Source of the DNA: Paenibacillus alkalitolerans
GTDB lineage: Bacteria > Bacillota > Bacilli > Paenibacillales > YIM-B00363
Length of the DNA: 64,000 nucleotides
NCBI RefSeq assembly: GCF_016482785.1
Contig: NZ_JAEMXM010000001.1
Coordinates: 124,001 to 188,000, forward strand
Reading direction: 5' to 3'
A program made the translations under genes and the position numbers. Below the pieces are notes generated by a model. It was given only the letters and a program-made list of their open reading frames with translations, made no database searches and was not told the DNA's origin. This document shows positions 53,301 to 60,403 of the stretch, in pieces; position 1 is the stretch's first letter; every line of letters starts with the position of its first letter.

Positions 53301-54301
53301 GTCTGCCTAAAAATTCGAAAGAGGCGCGGATGACGCTCTCGTACGATCCGGATATTATTGAATTTATCGCTGCCGAACCGATTATGAAGGGGTTGGATGT
53401 GTTGGCGGCGCCTTCCGAAACCGCCGGCGAAATCGTCGTTACAATGAAGAAGACGCCGGAAATCGGTTCCGGAGACTTGCTGAAGCTGCATTGGAGAGCG
53501 AAACAATCTGAAGCGGTTTCTGCGGACATCAAAGTGAAGGATGCCGGCATAGTGAAGGCACAAGCGGTACCGCTGTACGATATGATCTATACGGTTGCGA
53601 TTTATGCGGATGTCCGCTCGATCGAAGTAAAAGGTGCCGGCGGCGCCGATTCTATCACCAGCAATAAAGGAACATTGCAGATGGAAGCGAAAGTTGCTCC
53701 AGCGAACGCTAATCAAACCGTGACCTGGTCGGTTTACGATTTGGAAGACAACGAAACCGACATTGCGGTCATCGGTCCGGACGGTGTGCTGACGGCTGCC
53801 GGCAACGGAAAGAACGGTCAGGTGAAAGTGACGGCGGAAGCAACCGACGGCACCGGTGTCATGGGAGAGACGATCGTTCACATCGGCAATCAATTGCTTC
53901 AAGTAACCGGAACCCCGTTCGGACTTGGTCCGGCTTGGTCGCCCGGCGGCGAATACGATAAAGCGTTCGACGGCGATGTCAACACGTTCTACGACTATTA
54001 CACGGCAAACGGAGGATATACGGGAATTGATTTAGGTGAAGGTAATTCCGCCGTAATCAATCAGATTCGCTTCTATCCCCGTATCGGGTTCGCCGGTAGA
54101 ATGCCCGGAGGAAAATTCCAAGGCTCAAATGAAGGACCGGATACAGGATTTGTAGATCTTTATACGATTCCTTTCACTCCGCCGGCAGGTTGGAACGAAG
54201 TTACGATTAGCGATCCGACCGCCTACCGATATCTTCGCTATGTTGCGCCGGATGGAGGGTACGGTAATATCGCGGAAGTCGAATTTTTCACAAATCCATA
54301 G
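50321..54301 (+). CDS. Multidomain secreted clan GH-A glycosidase with CBM35-like, cohesin-like, Big and discoidin-type modules
   Basis: A 1326-residue exported enzyme. Signal peptide to about residue 28 (LLLSLFSGFASAASG). A (beta/alpha)8 catalytic domain, about 40-490, has acid/base Glu168 in YIPYNEPEQ and nucleophile Glu293 in VDINEYAS; the family is unclear (GH39/GH5-like). Three CBM35-like modules follow (YEAEEAEV, QAEFADYD, IEAEDAVVA), then a cohesin-like domain (VKVNESFELTLRMTGLP; MTLSYDPDIIEFIA), an Ig-like Big_2 module (WSVYDLEDN), and an F5/8-type C-terminal domain (AFDGDVNTFYDYY). The ATG at 50321 has AAGGAG eight bases before it. Likely makes the oligosaccharide taken up by the importer. 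Confidence 0.85.
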   Translation: MGRRRRTLSSILSVALLLSLFSGFASAASGASWAELSVDLADRSLGEIYHGASAALYGLSEPNVPDINTLIPLKPSHISQKAPDGVQHPSGDGLRVADYFFEAGGGFVQVLIQDYYGLWYYPSRTAEEYINEAVVPVATAVKAYKDEWAAKHPGQDPDEKFLYIPYNEPEQNGTRYPSINNANATGENSRNTFNNDWLKVYRAIKAIDPGAKISGPNLINYKSNVMNSFISFCVRNDCLPDIVSWHLLSNKAYNHAASNLAAYRALEATLVSEYESLYPDRKSPFPIPVDINEYASTAEIASGGSLVQYIARYDELKIHGALPYWNTANSYGSLLAGQNEPNGAWWLYKWYADMQGDMAKVSVVKANDDSDAYGQGLYGFSTIDDDKKQVNIAFGGTKGESRIVFRNITGQENSPSFLAGADQVHITVWYAGYTGLTGFLVEPAQIIDGNFDVVDGSVTLPVRMDDHTAVYFAVMTEAADSEPSEVWTERYEAEEAEVRVNVQSPQNVYPRTNSGRSSSNGQHIGGIDYPDSMIKFTSVTVPKDGSYRLDIVEGSGSTAQLPAQSGGGVSNQRQNSEFFIKIDDQPSFKVVLRADYSWQQMGMVSKYIDLTAGTHSIAIGKYNQDTGEMGQGAATLDAVELTYNGVMGSQPSYRVQAEFADYDVSKGLTRESVLPGFEGAGYVTGYHAADAKTRFVLSVLEDGMYDVTFKLATDSAGKLIVDHDRRNVMNIPLNNTNGTWREWTVKMFLRTGINLIDVKSASDIKLDYIEAVYAGKDPIITIEAEDAVVAGTPAEGDPPLIRGDAFAKYASGGKYVNGITSYDGQERYLEIPDIYVPQSGTYKLVITYANGEYSGSHSYNNNVVERYAQMSVNGAEPQTVYFKNTISWQQFATVTLDVELREGTNSIRFSNNNTYDGGSNPYGGSNASGTEPFVPTVMVPKQYTPAFDKFDIYPLPVIADRNSEPSAAHPVISLEGADRVKVNESFELTLRMTGLPKNSKEARMTLSYDPDIIEFIAAEPIMKGLDVLAAPSETAGEIVVTMKKTPEIGSGDLLKLHWRAKQSEAVSADIKVKDAGIVKAQAVPLYDMIYTVAIYADVRSIEVKGAGGADSITSNKGTLQMEAKVAPANANQTVTWSVYDLEDNETDIAVIGPDGVLTAAGNGKNGQVKVTAEATDGTGVMGETIVHIGNQLLQVTGTPFGLGPAWSPGGEYDKAFDGDVNTFYDYYTANGGYTGIDLGEGNSAVINQIRFYPRIGFAGRMPGGKFQGSNEGPDTGFVDLYTIPFTPPAGWNEVTISDPTAYRYLRYVAPDGGYGNIAEVEFFTNP

Positions 54302-54421
54302 TTTCGCTAATGCAAGCGCCGGAGTATTTAAGTTAGACTAATGATACGGGGATTGAGTCTATTCCGGGCTCCCGGAGCTTACATACTCTAATATAGTATG
54401 ATGCAATGGGAGGTGATATTG

Positions 54422-54520
54422 ATGTCCGCTGTAGGTAAGGTATTTACTTCGACAGGCACAATCTTGGTCCTCTTTATATTACTTGTCATTGTTACTCGTA
54501 CGGTCTTCTTTGGCGCATAA
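54422..54520 (+). CDS. YjcZ-like tiny membrane peptide, 32 residues
   Basis: ATG at 54422 preceded by TGGGAGGTGATATTG, a strong ribosome binding site. The peptide MSAVGKVFTSTG is followed by one membrane helix (TILVLFILLVIVTRTVFF) and ends GA. It resembles the small hydrophobic YjcZ-type sporulation peptides of Bacillales in length and helix sequence. A terminator follows 14 bases later, giving a complete one-gene unit. Confidence 0.7.
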   Translation: MSAVGKVFTSTGTILVLFILLVIVTRTVFFGA

Positions 54521-54533
54521 TTTCCCGTTCCAA

Positions 54534-54570
54534 AAAACCGCGATTCAATTCGATTCGCGGTTTTCCCGTT
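54534..54570 (+). terminator. Intrinsic terminator after the tiny membrane peptide gene
   Basis: AAAACCGCGA pairs with TCGCGGTTTT around an 11-base loop, then CCCGTTT. Confidence 0.8.
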
Positions 54571-54656
54571 TATTCGAGATTATGCGTTCAGTAAAGTTGG
54601 GCCGCGAATCCAGGAAAGTCGGATACTGTTATTTCTAACCAAGAGACGGTGAGGAG

Positions 54657-55370
54657 ATGAGGCGAACAGCGATTGAAGCTGCAGAACAATTTGTGATGAA
54701 CCATTTTCCCTGTTGCAATACAGCTATATTGTCAGGGAGTGTGAGTCAAGGAAGGGAAACAATGCATTCAGATCTCGACATCGTAATAATAGATGACACT
54801 CAGCTTTTTCCCTATCGTGAATCGTTTTATGAGTCGGGATGGCCGATCGAAGCATTTGTCCTAACCAAAGATACGTATCGCGATATGTTTGAAATCAATG
54901 AATCCCGGGGTTTGCCTACGCTTCACCGGATGTGCGCCGAAGGAATCATCTTAAAAGATGATGGTACTGCAAGCGAGGTTGTCGAGATTGCGAGAGAAAC
55001 CCTAAAGAAGGGGCCGCTGCCTTGGACGGCTGAAGAAATGAAACAAGCAAGATATGAAATAAGTGAATGTTTGGAAGATTTGACAGGTTCAGATTGTCAT
55101 TATGAAAATATATTTATTGTCAATAAACTGGTTGGACTTGTTCATGAGTATGTGTTAAGAATGAATGGTTGTTGGATTGGAGATGGAAAGTGGGTCGTGC
55201 GTTCGCTGCAAATATACAACAAGGAGTTTACTGACCAATTTCTCCACATATTAAATGATTTTTATAAGACGGAGAGAAAAGATGCGATTATACAATTTGT
55301 CGATAATATATTAGCGCCGAACGGCGGCAGACTATTTGAAGGTTATTCGGAAGGGAAATATGTCGATTGA
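54657..55370 (+). CDS. Nucleotidyltransferase-domain protein
   Basis: A 237-residue protein with the polymerase-beta-like motif GSVSQGRETMHSDLDIVI; Gly27-Ser28 and the metal-binding Asp39 and Asp41 are present. A third acidic residue may be Glu in WPIEAFVL. The rest is helical. Related to aminoglycoside nucleotidyltransferases or MNT-type proteins, but no HEPN partner gene is adjacent, so antitoxin function is unlikely. ATG follows ACGGTGAGGAG. Target unknown. Confidence 0.8.
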   Translation: MRRTAIEAAEQFVMNHFPCCNTAILSGSVSQGRETMHSDLDIVIIDDTQLFPYRESFYESGWPIEAFVLTKDTYRDMFEINESRGLPTLHRMCAEGIILKDDGTASEVVEIARETLKKGPLPWTAEEMKQARYEISECLEDLTGSDCHYENIFIVNKLVGLVHEYVLRMNGCWIGDGKWVVRSLQIYNKEFTDQFLHILNDFYKTERKDAIIQFVDNILAPNGGRLFEGYSEGKYVD

Positions 55371-55400
55371 TAAGGTAATAAACATATTTCCCTTGCATGA

Positions 55401-55438
55401 GAAGGTCAACAGGGATTCAACCTGTTGACCTTCTTTAT
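55401..55438 (+). terminator. Intrinsic terminator after the nucleotidyltransferase gene
   Basis: A perfect 13-base stem GAAGGTCAACAGG / CCTGTTGACCTTC with a seven-base loop, followed by TTTATCT. Confidence 0.88.
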
Positions 55439-55517
55439 CTTAGATTGAAAAATTTGGACGGCGGTTGGTGTCTAACATCAAATTCTACTACATATCATAA
55501 CAATTTATTGATAAAAT

Positions 55518-55543
55518 TTAGTTATTGTTTACTAAACTTTAGT
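55518..55543. promoter_or_regulatory. ACTAAA/TTTAGT operator-like cluster
   Basis: TTTAGT at 55518-55523 and ACTAAA-C-TTTAGT at 55531-55543, the latter a perfect inverted repeat, lie just before the glycosidase gene. The same half-sites recur before the next transport operon at 57082-57259. Confidence 0.5.
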
Positions 55544-55570
55544 TGAGATTATTTTAAAGGAGGAGCGGGA

Positions 55571-57082
55571 ATGAAATCGAAGACGCAAACGCATGCGGAA
55601 CGGTGGGGGTTGTTCGAATTGGCATTGGAAGGGACGGACGAAGGCAATCCATACAAGGAATGCCTACTGACCGCTATATTTCGGCATAGAGAAAGGACGG
55701 TCGATATCACGGGATTTTACGACGGTAACGGCGTATACCGAATCCGATTTATGCCGGATACGGAAGGGGAGTGGACTTACAAGACGGCCTCTAACTACCC
55801 GGAGCTGGACGGCATCACGGGCAGGTTGACATGCGGCGCTCCGGCTGCCGGAAACCGCGGTCCCGTTCGCATTCGGAACCGTTACGGTTTCATGTATGAA
55901 GACGGTACCGTCTATCATGCGTTCGGCACGACCTGTTATGCGTGGATCCACCTGAATGAGCACTTACAGGAGCGGACGCTGCGAACGCTCGCTTCGGCTC
56001 CGTTTAATAAAATCCGCATGTGCGTCTTTCCGAAGCATTACAGTTTCAACTCGGAAGAACCCGTCTATTTCCCTTTCGTCCGAACGGAAGCGGGCGAAAT
56101 TGACTTCAGCCGGTTCGATCCGCGATTTTTTGCGAACCTGGAACACCGCATCCTTCAACTCCAACGGCTGGATATTGAGGCGGATTTGATATTATTCCAT
56201 CCATATGACAAGGGGCGATGGGGCTTCGATTCAATGGATCGGGAAACGGACGACTTCTACTTGCGTTATGTATTGGCCCGATTATCCGCTTTCCGCAATG
56301 TGTGGTGGTCGTTAGCCAACGAGTATGATTTCATGAAGGGCAAGCATACCGAAGATTGGGACCGATTGTTTCAGATCGTTCAGCAGGAGGACCCGTACGA
56401 CCATCTTCGTTCCATTCACAACGGAACCCGAATGTACGATCCGGGCAGCGTTGTCATGTACGATCACGGAAAACCTTGGGTCACGCATTGCAGCATTCAG
56501 CACTGGGACGTGACGTTAACGGCCGTGTGGCATGATTTATACAAGAAACCGATTGTCATTGATGAATGCTGTTATGAAGGAAACATACCGCAGCGCTGGG
56601 GCAATATTACAGGCGAAGAGATGACCAGGAGATTTTGGGACGGAGTCACCCGTGGAGGATATGTCACGCACGGCGAAACTTTCTTGCATCCCGAAGACGT
56701 CATATGGTGGGCGAAGGGCGGAGAACTACACGGCGAAAGCCCGAGACGCATTGCGTTTCTCCGGTCGATAATCAACGGTGCGCCCGCTGACTGCGAGCCG
56801 ATTCCAGCGGTATACGATGTACCGACAATCGGGGTAGAGGGCGAATATTATTTGCAATATTTCGGTCTCCATGTTCCTGCATACCGAATGATCGAGCTGC
56901 CGGATACCGCGGAATACTCCTTGGAAATCATCGATACTTGGAACATGACGATTTCTGACGTTCCGGGGAAAGTTAGCGGAAAATTCCGGCTCGATCTTCC
57001 CGGCAAACCGTATCAGGCTGTCCGGACACGAAAAATAACAAGCGATATAAACAATAATCCAATTTGTCATAAGCAGCACTAA
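55571..57082 (+). CDS. DUF5060/DUF4038/DUF5605-type glycoside hydrolase
   Basis: A 503-residue cytosolic protein. An N-terminal DUF5060-like beta domain (WGLFELALEG; VYRIRFMPDTEGEWTYKT) is followed by a TIM barrel with FHAFGTTCYAW-like start (YHAFGTTCYAWIH), NKIRMCVFPKHY, WWSLANEYDFM with a putative acid/base Glu, and PIVIDECCYEG with a putative nucleophile Glu, then a DUF5605-like C-terminal beta domain. Family is related to clan GH-A glycosidases; substrate unknown. AAAGGAGGAGCGG precedes the ATG. It shares upstream half-sites with the importer operon that follows. Confidence 0.85.
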   Translation: MKSKTQTHAERWGLFELALEGTDEGNPYKECLLTAIFRHRERTVDITGFYDGNGVYRIRFMPDTEGEWTYKTASNYPELDGITGRLTCGAPAAGNRGPVRIRNRYGFMYEDGTVYHAFGTTCYAWIHLNEHLQERTLRTLASAPFNKIRMCVFPKHYSFNSEEPVYFPFVRTEAGEIDFSRFDPRFFANLEHRILQLQRLDIEADLILFHPYDKGRWGFDSMDRETDDFYLRYVLARLSAFRNVWWSLANEYDFMKGKHTEDWDRLFQIVQQEDPYDHLRSIHNGTRMYDPGSVVMYDHGKPWVTHCSIQHWDVTLTAVWHDLYKKPIVIDECCYEGNIPQRWGNITGEEMTRRFWDGVTRGGYVTHGETFLHPEDVIWWAKGGELHGESPRRIAFLRSIINGAPADCEPIPAVYDVPTIGVEGEYYLQYFGLHVPAYRMIELPDTAEYSLEIIDTWNMTISDVPGKVSGKFRLDLPGKPYQAVRTRKITSDINNNPICHKQH

Positions 57083-57150
57083 CTAAAATATTAATAGTAA
57101 TAAACAGAAAAATATTTAGTAATTACCCTAAAAACAAACTAAACTTCTCG

Positions 57151-57180
57151 TTGACAACGTAAAATTGCTGATGTTATCAT
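57151..57180 (+). promoter_or_regulatory. Promoter of the second importer operon
   Basis: TTGACA (57151-57156), 18-base spacer, TATCAT (57175-57180). A cre box begins 13 bases after the -10. Confidence 0.65.
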
Positions 57181-57192
57181 TATTTTGTACAA

Positions 57193-57206
57193 TGAAAGCG
57201 CTTGCC
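57193..57206 (+). promoter_or_regulatory. CcpA cre box
   Basis: TGAAAGCGCTTGCC fits the cre consensus at 13 of 14 positions with the palindromic centre AAGCGCTT-like. It lies at the expected transcription start, a classic repressing position for CcpA. Confidence 0.7.
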
Positions 57207-57288
57207 ATTAATAAACTGATTCACTGAACAAAACTAAATTAATTTACAATTGGTTTAGTTGTTGAGAGAATAAAGGAGGTTGGGATCG

Positions 57289-58638
57289 TTGAAAACAGCG
57301 AAGGCGATTTGGATTATGTTTATTGCGGCAATGCTGCTGTTCGTTGGCGCTTGTTCGGGTGGCGGAGGGAACCAGGATGCAGCCGACGACCCGACGGTAA
57401 CGGAAAATAATGAGCAAACGGAACAGAAGGTCGATGAAGACAGTAACAAACAGCAAAAAGTTGAGCTGCGCATCATGTGGTGGGGCTCGCAAATTCGGCA
57501 CGACGCTACTTTGAAAGTGATTAATTTATTCCAACAAAAGTACCCTCATATTAAAATCAAGCCCGAGTACATGAGCGACGGTTACTGGGATAAGTTGAAC
57601 ACGGTCGTCGCCGGCGGCAACGCCCCGGATTTGATCCAGCTTGGAAACAACTATCCGGACTACGTGCTGCGCGGAGCTATAATGGATATTTCGTCACTGT
57701 ACGGCAACGAACTCAAGCTTGACAGCTTCGATCAAACCGTTATCGATTCCGGAAAGATGGACGGCAAACTGTACGCAGTAAGCTTGGGATCAAATGCTTC
57801 AGGAATTATTTACAATAAGGCTTTAATCGAAAAAGCGGGAATGCAGCCTCCCAAAGAAGGCTGGACTTGGGAAGAGTTTGAAGCTTACAGCAAAGAACTG
57901 AAACAAAAGCTCGGAGACGGCTACTATCCGTTCATCGATCAATCGGCGTATACACACTATATAAATCATTTCGTACGCCAGCGGGGCGGAGCGTTATATA
58001 AGGACGGTAAAATCGCCTTCACCGCGGAGCACATCAAGGAATGGTTCACCATGTGGGACAGATTCCGGAAGGACGGGTTAATCCCGGATGCCGAAACGAC
58101 AGCCGCCTATAAAGAAGGTCCGGATAATTCGCTGTTTGTCGAAGGAAAAGCCGTTATGAAAAATATTTGGTCGAATCAAGTTAACGCCTATCAGAATGCT
58201 ATGACCGATGAAATCGGCATCACTCTGCTGCCGGCAGGAGGAACGACGCAAGGCATGTGGCAGCAGCCGAGCCAGTTCATGTCCGTCAATGCAAAATCGA
58301 AGCATCCGAAGGAAGCGGTCATGTTTATCGATTTCATGGTGACGGATCCGGAAGCTACCGCAATCTTAGGCAGTGAACGCGGCATTCCCGGCTCCTCCAA
58401 GGTTCGGGATATGCTTAAAGAACAAGGGACTGAAGTAGAGAAGCGGATTTACGAATATGTTGACCTGGCGCTTAAACATTCCCGTCCGATGGATCAGGAG
58501 ATGGTTAACATTGCCGAATGGCAGAACGAGCTGACGGTTCAATCGCAAAAACTCGCTTTCGGCCAGAGCTCGATCGAGGATGCCGCGAAAGCGGTGTATG
58601 AAGCGGCGGTTAAAGCGGTGGCAAAAATACAACAATGA
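57289..58638 (+). CDS. Extracellular sugar-binding lipoprotein
   Basis: A 449-residue family-1 binding protein. Signal peptide ends MLLFVGACSGG (lipobox), then an acidic linker and core VELRIMWWGSQIRHDATLKVI; WTWEEFEAYSKEL and NIWSNQVNAY belong to the binding domains. The TTG at 57289 sits eight bases after AAAGGAGGT; a TTG at 57280 overlaps that site and is rejected. First gene of an importer operon and coupled to the permease by a four-base overlap. Confidence 0.93.
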   Translation: MKTAKAIWIMFIAAMLLFVGACSGGGGNQDAADDPTVTENNEQTEQKVDEDSNKQQKVELRIMWWGSQIRHDATLKVINLFQQKYPHIKIKPEYMSDGYWDKLNTVVAGGNAPDLIQLGNNYPDYVLRGAIMDISSLYGNELKLDSFDQTVIDSGKMDGKLYAVSLGSNASGIIYNKALIEKAGMQPPKEGWTWEEFEAYSKELKQKLGDGYYPFIDQSAYTHYINHFVRQRGGALYKDGKIAFTAEHIKEWFTMWDRFRKDGLIPDAETTAAYKEGPDNSLFVEGKAVMKNIWSNQVNAYQNAMTDEIGITLLPAGGTTQGMWQQPSQFMSVNAKSKHPKEAVMFIDFMVTDPEATAILGSERGIPGSSKVRDMLKEQGTEVEKRIYEYVDLALKHSRPMDQEMVNIAEWQNELTVQSQKLAFGQSSIEDAAKAVYEAAVKAVAKIQQ

Positions 58639-59543
58639 TAAATTACATAAGAACGGTATGGAAGAGGGACGGAATCGCGTATTTGTTCTTACTGCCCTGG
58701 TTCATCGGATTTTTTGCACTGACGGTCGGACCTATGATCAGCTCTTTATATTTATCGTTCACCTACTACGATGTATTATCACCCCCCAAATTTATCGGGT
58801 TCGATAATTATAAGAAGATGTTTACCGATGATCCCAGGTTATTTACTTCCTTGCGGGTAACGTTCCTCTATGTGTTTACTTCGGTGCCCCTTCGGCTGTT
58901 GTTTGCACTATTCGTTGCGATTTTGCTTAACAAAGGCCTTAGAGGGTTAGGGATTTATAGAACTGTGTACTACATTCCGTCGTTGTTGGGCGGCAGCGTG
59001 GCCATTGCTGTGCTATGGCGCAAAATATTCGGAGGCAACGGCGTAGTGAATGCGATCCTGCTTGAGCTCATTGGATGGAAAGCCCCGGATTGGATCGCGA
59101 ATCCGAAATATGCGTTATACTCTATCGTGGCATTGTCAGTGTGGCAGTTCGGAGCTTCCATGATTATTTTCTTGGCTGGACTGAAGCAAATTCCGCAAGA
59201 GCTGTATGAAGCGGCCGAAGTGGACGGAGCGGGCAAAATCCATCGATTCTTCGCGATTACCTTGCCGTTGCTGACGCCTGTCGTATTCTTTAATCTGGTG
59301 ATGGGAATGATCGGCGCCTTCCAGGCCTTCACTTCATCTTTCATTATAAGCAACGGAACCGGCGGGCCGATCGATTCGACGTTATTTTATACGCTATATT
59401 TGTACTTGAAGGGCTTCTCCTTCTTCGAAATGGGTTACGCCTCCGCCATGGCTTGGCTGCTGCTCGTTATTATCGGTGTGTTCACCGCGGCCGTTTTCGG
59501 ATCGTCGAAATATTGGGTGAACTATATGGATGGGGGGAGATAA
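58635..59543 (+). CDS. Sugar ABC permease, MalF type
   Basis: A 302-residue CUT1 permease with EAA loop LYEAAEVDGAGKIHRFFAITLPLLTP. Start overlaps the binding-protein stop (ATGA). Six helices; end YWVNYMDGGR. Confidence 0.94.
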   Translation: MINYIRTVWKRDGIAYLFLLPWFIGFFALTVGPMISSLYLSFTYYDVLSPPKFIGFDNYKKMFTDDPRLFTSLRVTFLYVFTSVPLRLLFALFVAILLNKGLRGLGIYRTVYYIPSLLGGSVAIAVLWRKIFGGNGVVNAILLELIGWKAPDWIANPKYALYSIVALSVWQFGASMIIFLAGLKQIPQELYEAAEVDGAGKIHRFFAITLPLLTPVVFFNLVMGMIGAFQAFTSSFIISNGTGGPIDSTLFYTLYLYLKGFSFFEMGYASAMAWLLLVIIGVFTAAVFGSSKYWVNYMDGGR

Positions 59544-59545
59544 CG

Positions 59546-60388
59546 GTGGCGAGAGGGATCGGTATGAGGAATATATTGATCCACTGCATCATTATCGCTG
59601 TCGGCGTCATTATGCTGTACCCCATCGGATGGCTCGTCAGCAGTTCTATTAAGCCGAACAACCTGATCTTTTCGGATTTGAGCATTTGGCCGAAACAAAT
59701 AACGTTCGGGAACTATTTGCAAGGATGGAACGGGGTCGGGGGCAATAAATTCAGCGTGTTCTTTGTCAATTCGTTTGCGATATGCATTTGGGCTGTGGCC
59801 GGTAATTTGATATCTTGCTCGTTGGCGGCGTATGCGTTCGGACGGCTGCAATTTTCGCTGAAGAAGCTTTGGTTCTCGCTGATGATGATCACGATCATGC
59901 TGCCGCATCACGTTACCATTATTCCTCAATATATTTTGTTTCAGAAGATGGGCTGGGTTGACAGCTATTTTCCGCTCACAATACCGAAGTTTTTGGCTAC
60001 GGAAGCTTTCTTTATTTTCTTGATGATTCAATTCGTCAGAGGAATCCCGAAGGAGCTGGACGAATCTGCGATCATCGACGGCTGCGGCCCGGTTCAGATT
60101 TATTGGCGCATCATTTTGCCGTTGTCCGTTCCCGCTCTTATTACGACCGCGCTTTTCACCTTTATGTGGACGTGGGACGACTTTTTCAGCCAATTGCTGT
60201 ACATCAGCTCGGCGGAGCTGTTTACGGTTCCTTTAGGCTTGCGGCTGTTTATGGATTCGACGGGAGAATCGTTCTACGGGGCATTGTTCGCGATGTCGGT
60301 TCTTTCATTATTACCTTGTTTAATCTTGTTTTTCTCCATGCAGAAATATTTCGTGGAAGGAATTTCAACTTCGGGGATTAAAGGGTGA
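59546..60388 (+). CDS. Sugar ABC permease, MalG type
   Basis: A 280-residue CUT1 permease with EAA loop LDESAIIDGCGPVQIYWRIILPLSVP and tail FVEGISTSGIKG. The GTG at 59546 follows GGGGGGAGA and is preferred; the frame opens at 59453 inside the partner gene, and an ATG at 59564 is also possible. Confidence 0.93.
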   Translation: MARGIGMRNILIHCIIIAVGVIMLYPIGWLVSSSIKPNNLIFSDLSIWPKQITFGNYLQGWNGVGGNKFSVFFVNSFAICIWAVAGNLISCSLAAYAFGRLQFSLKKLWFSLMMITIMLPHHVTIIPQYILFQKMGWVDSYFPLTIPKFLATEAFFIFLMIQFVRGIPKELDESAIIDGCGPVQIYWRIILPLSVPALITTALFTFMWTWDDFFSQLLYISSAELFTVPLGLRLFMDSTGESFYGALFAMSVLSLLPCLILFFSMQKYFVEGISTSGIKG

Positions 60389-60403
60389 AAAGGGGGCGCA
60401 GGA

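Larger units (their letters stand above)
57082..57259. promoter_or_regulatory. Five ACTAAA/TTTAGT half-sites before the importer operon
   Basis: ACTAAA at 57082, 57138 and 57233; TTTAGT at 57115 and 57254. The pair at 57233/57254 flanks the leader close to the ribosome binding site. The density, together with the cluster at 55518-55543, suggests sites for one regulator of both units. Confidence 0.45.

Noticed and set aside
54657-55370. Possible MNT/HEPN toxin-antitoxin system around the nucleotidyltransferase
   Set aside because: There is no adjacent HEPN gene on either strand; the next genes are separated by terminators.
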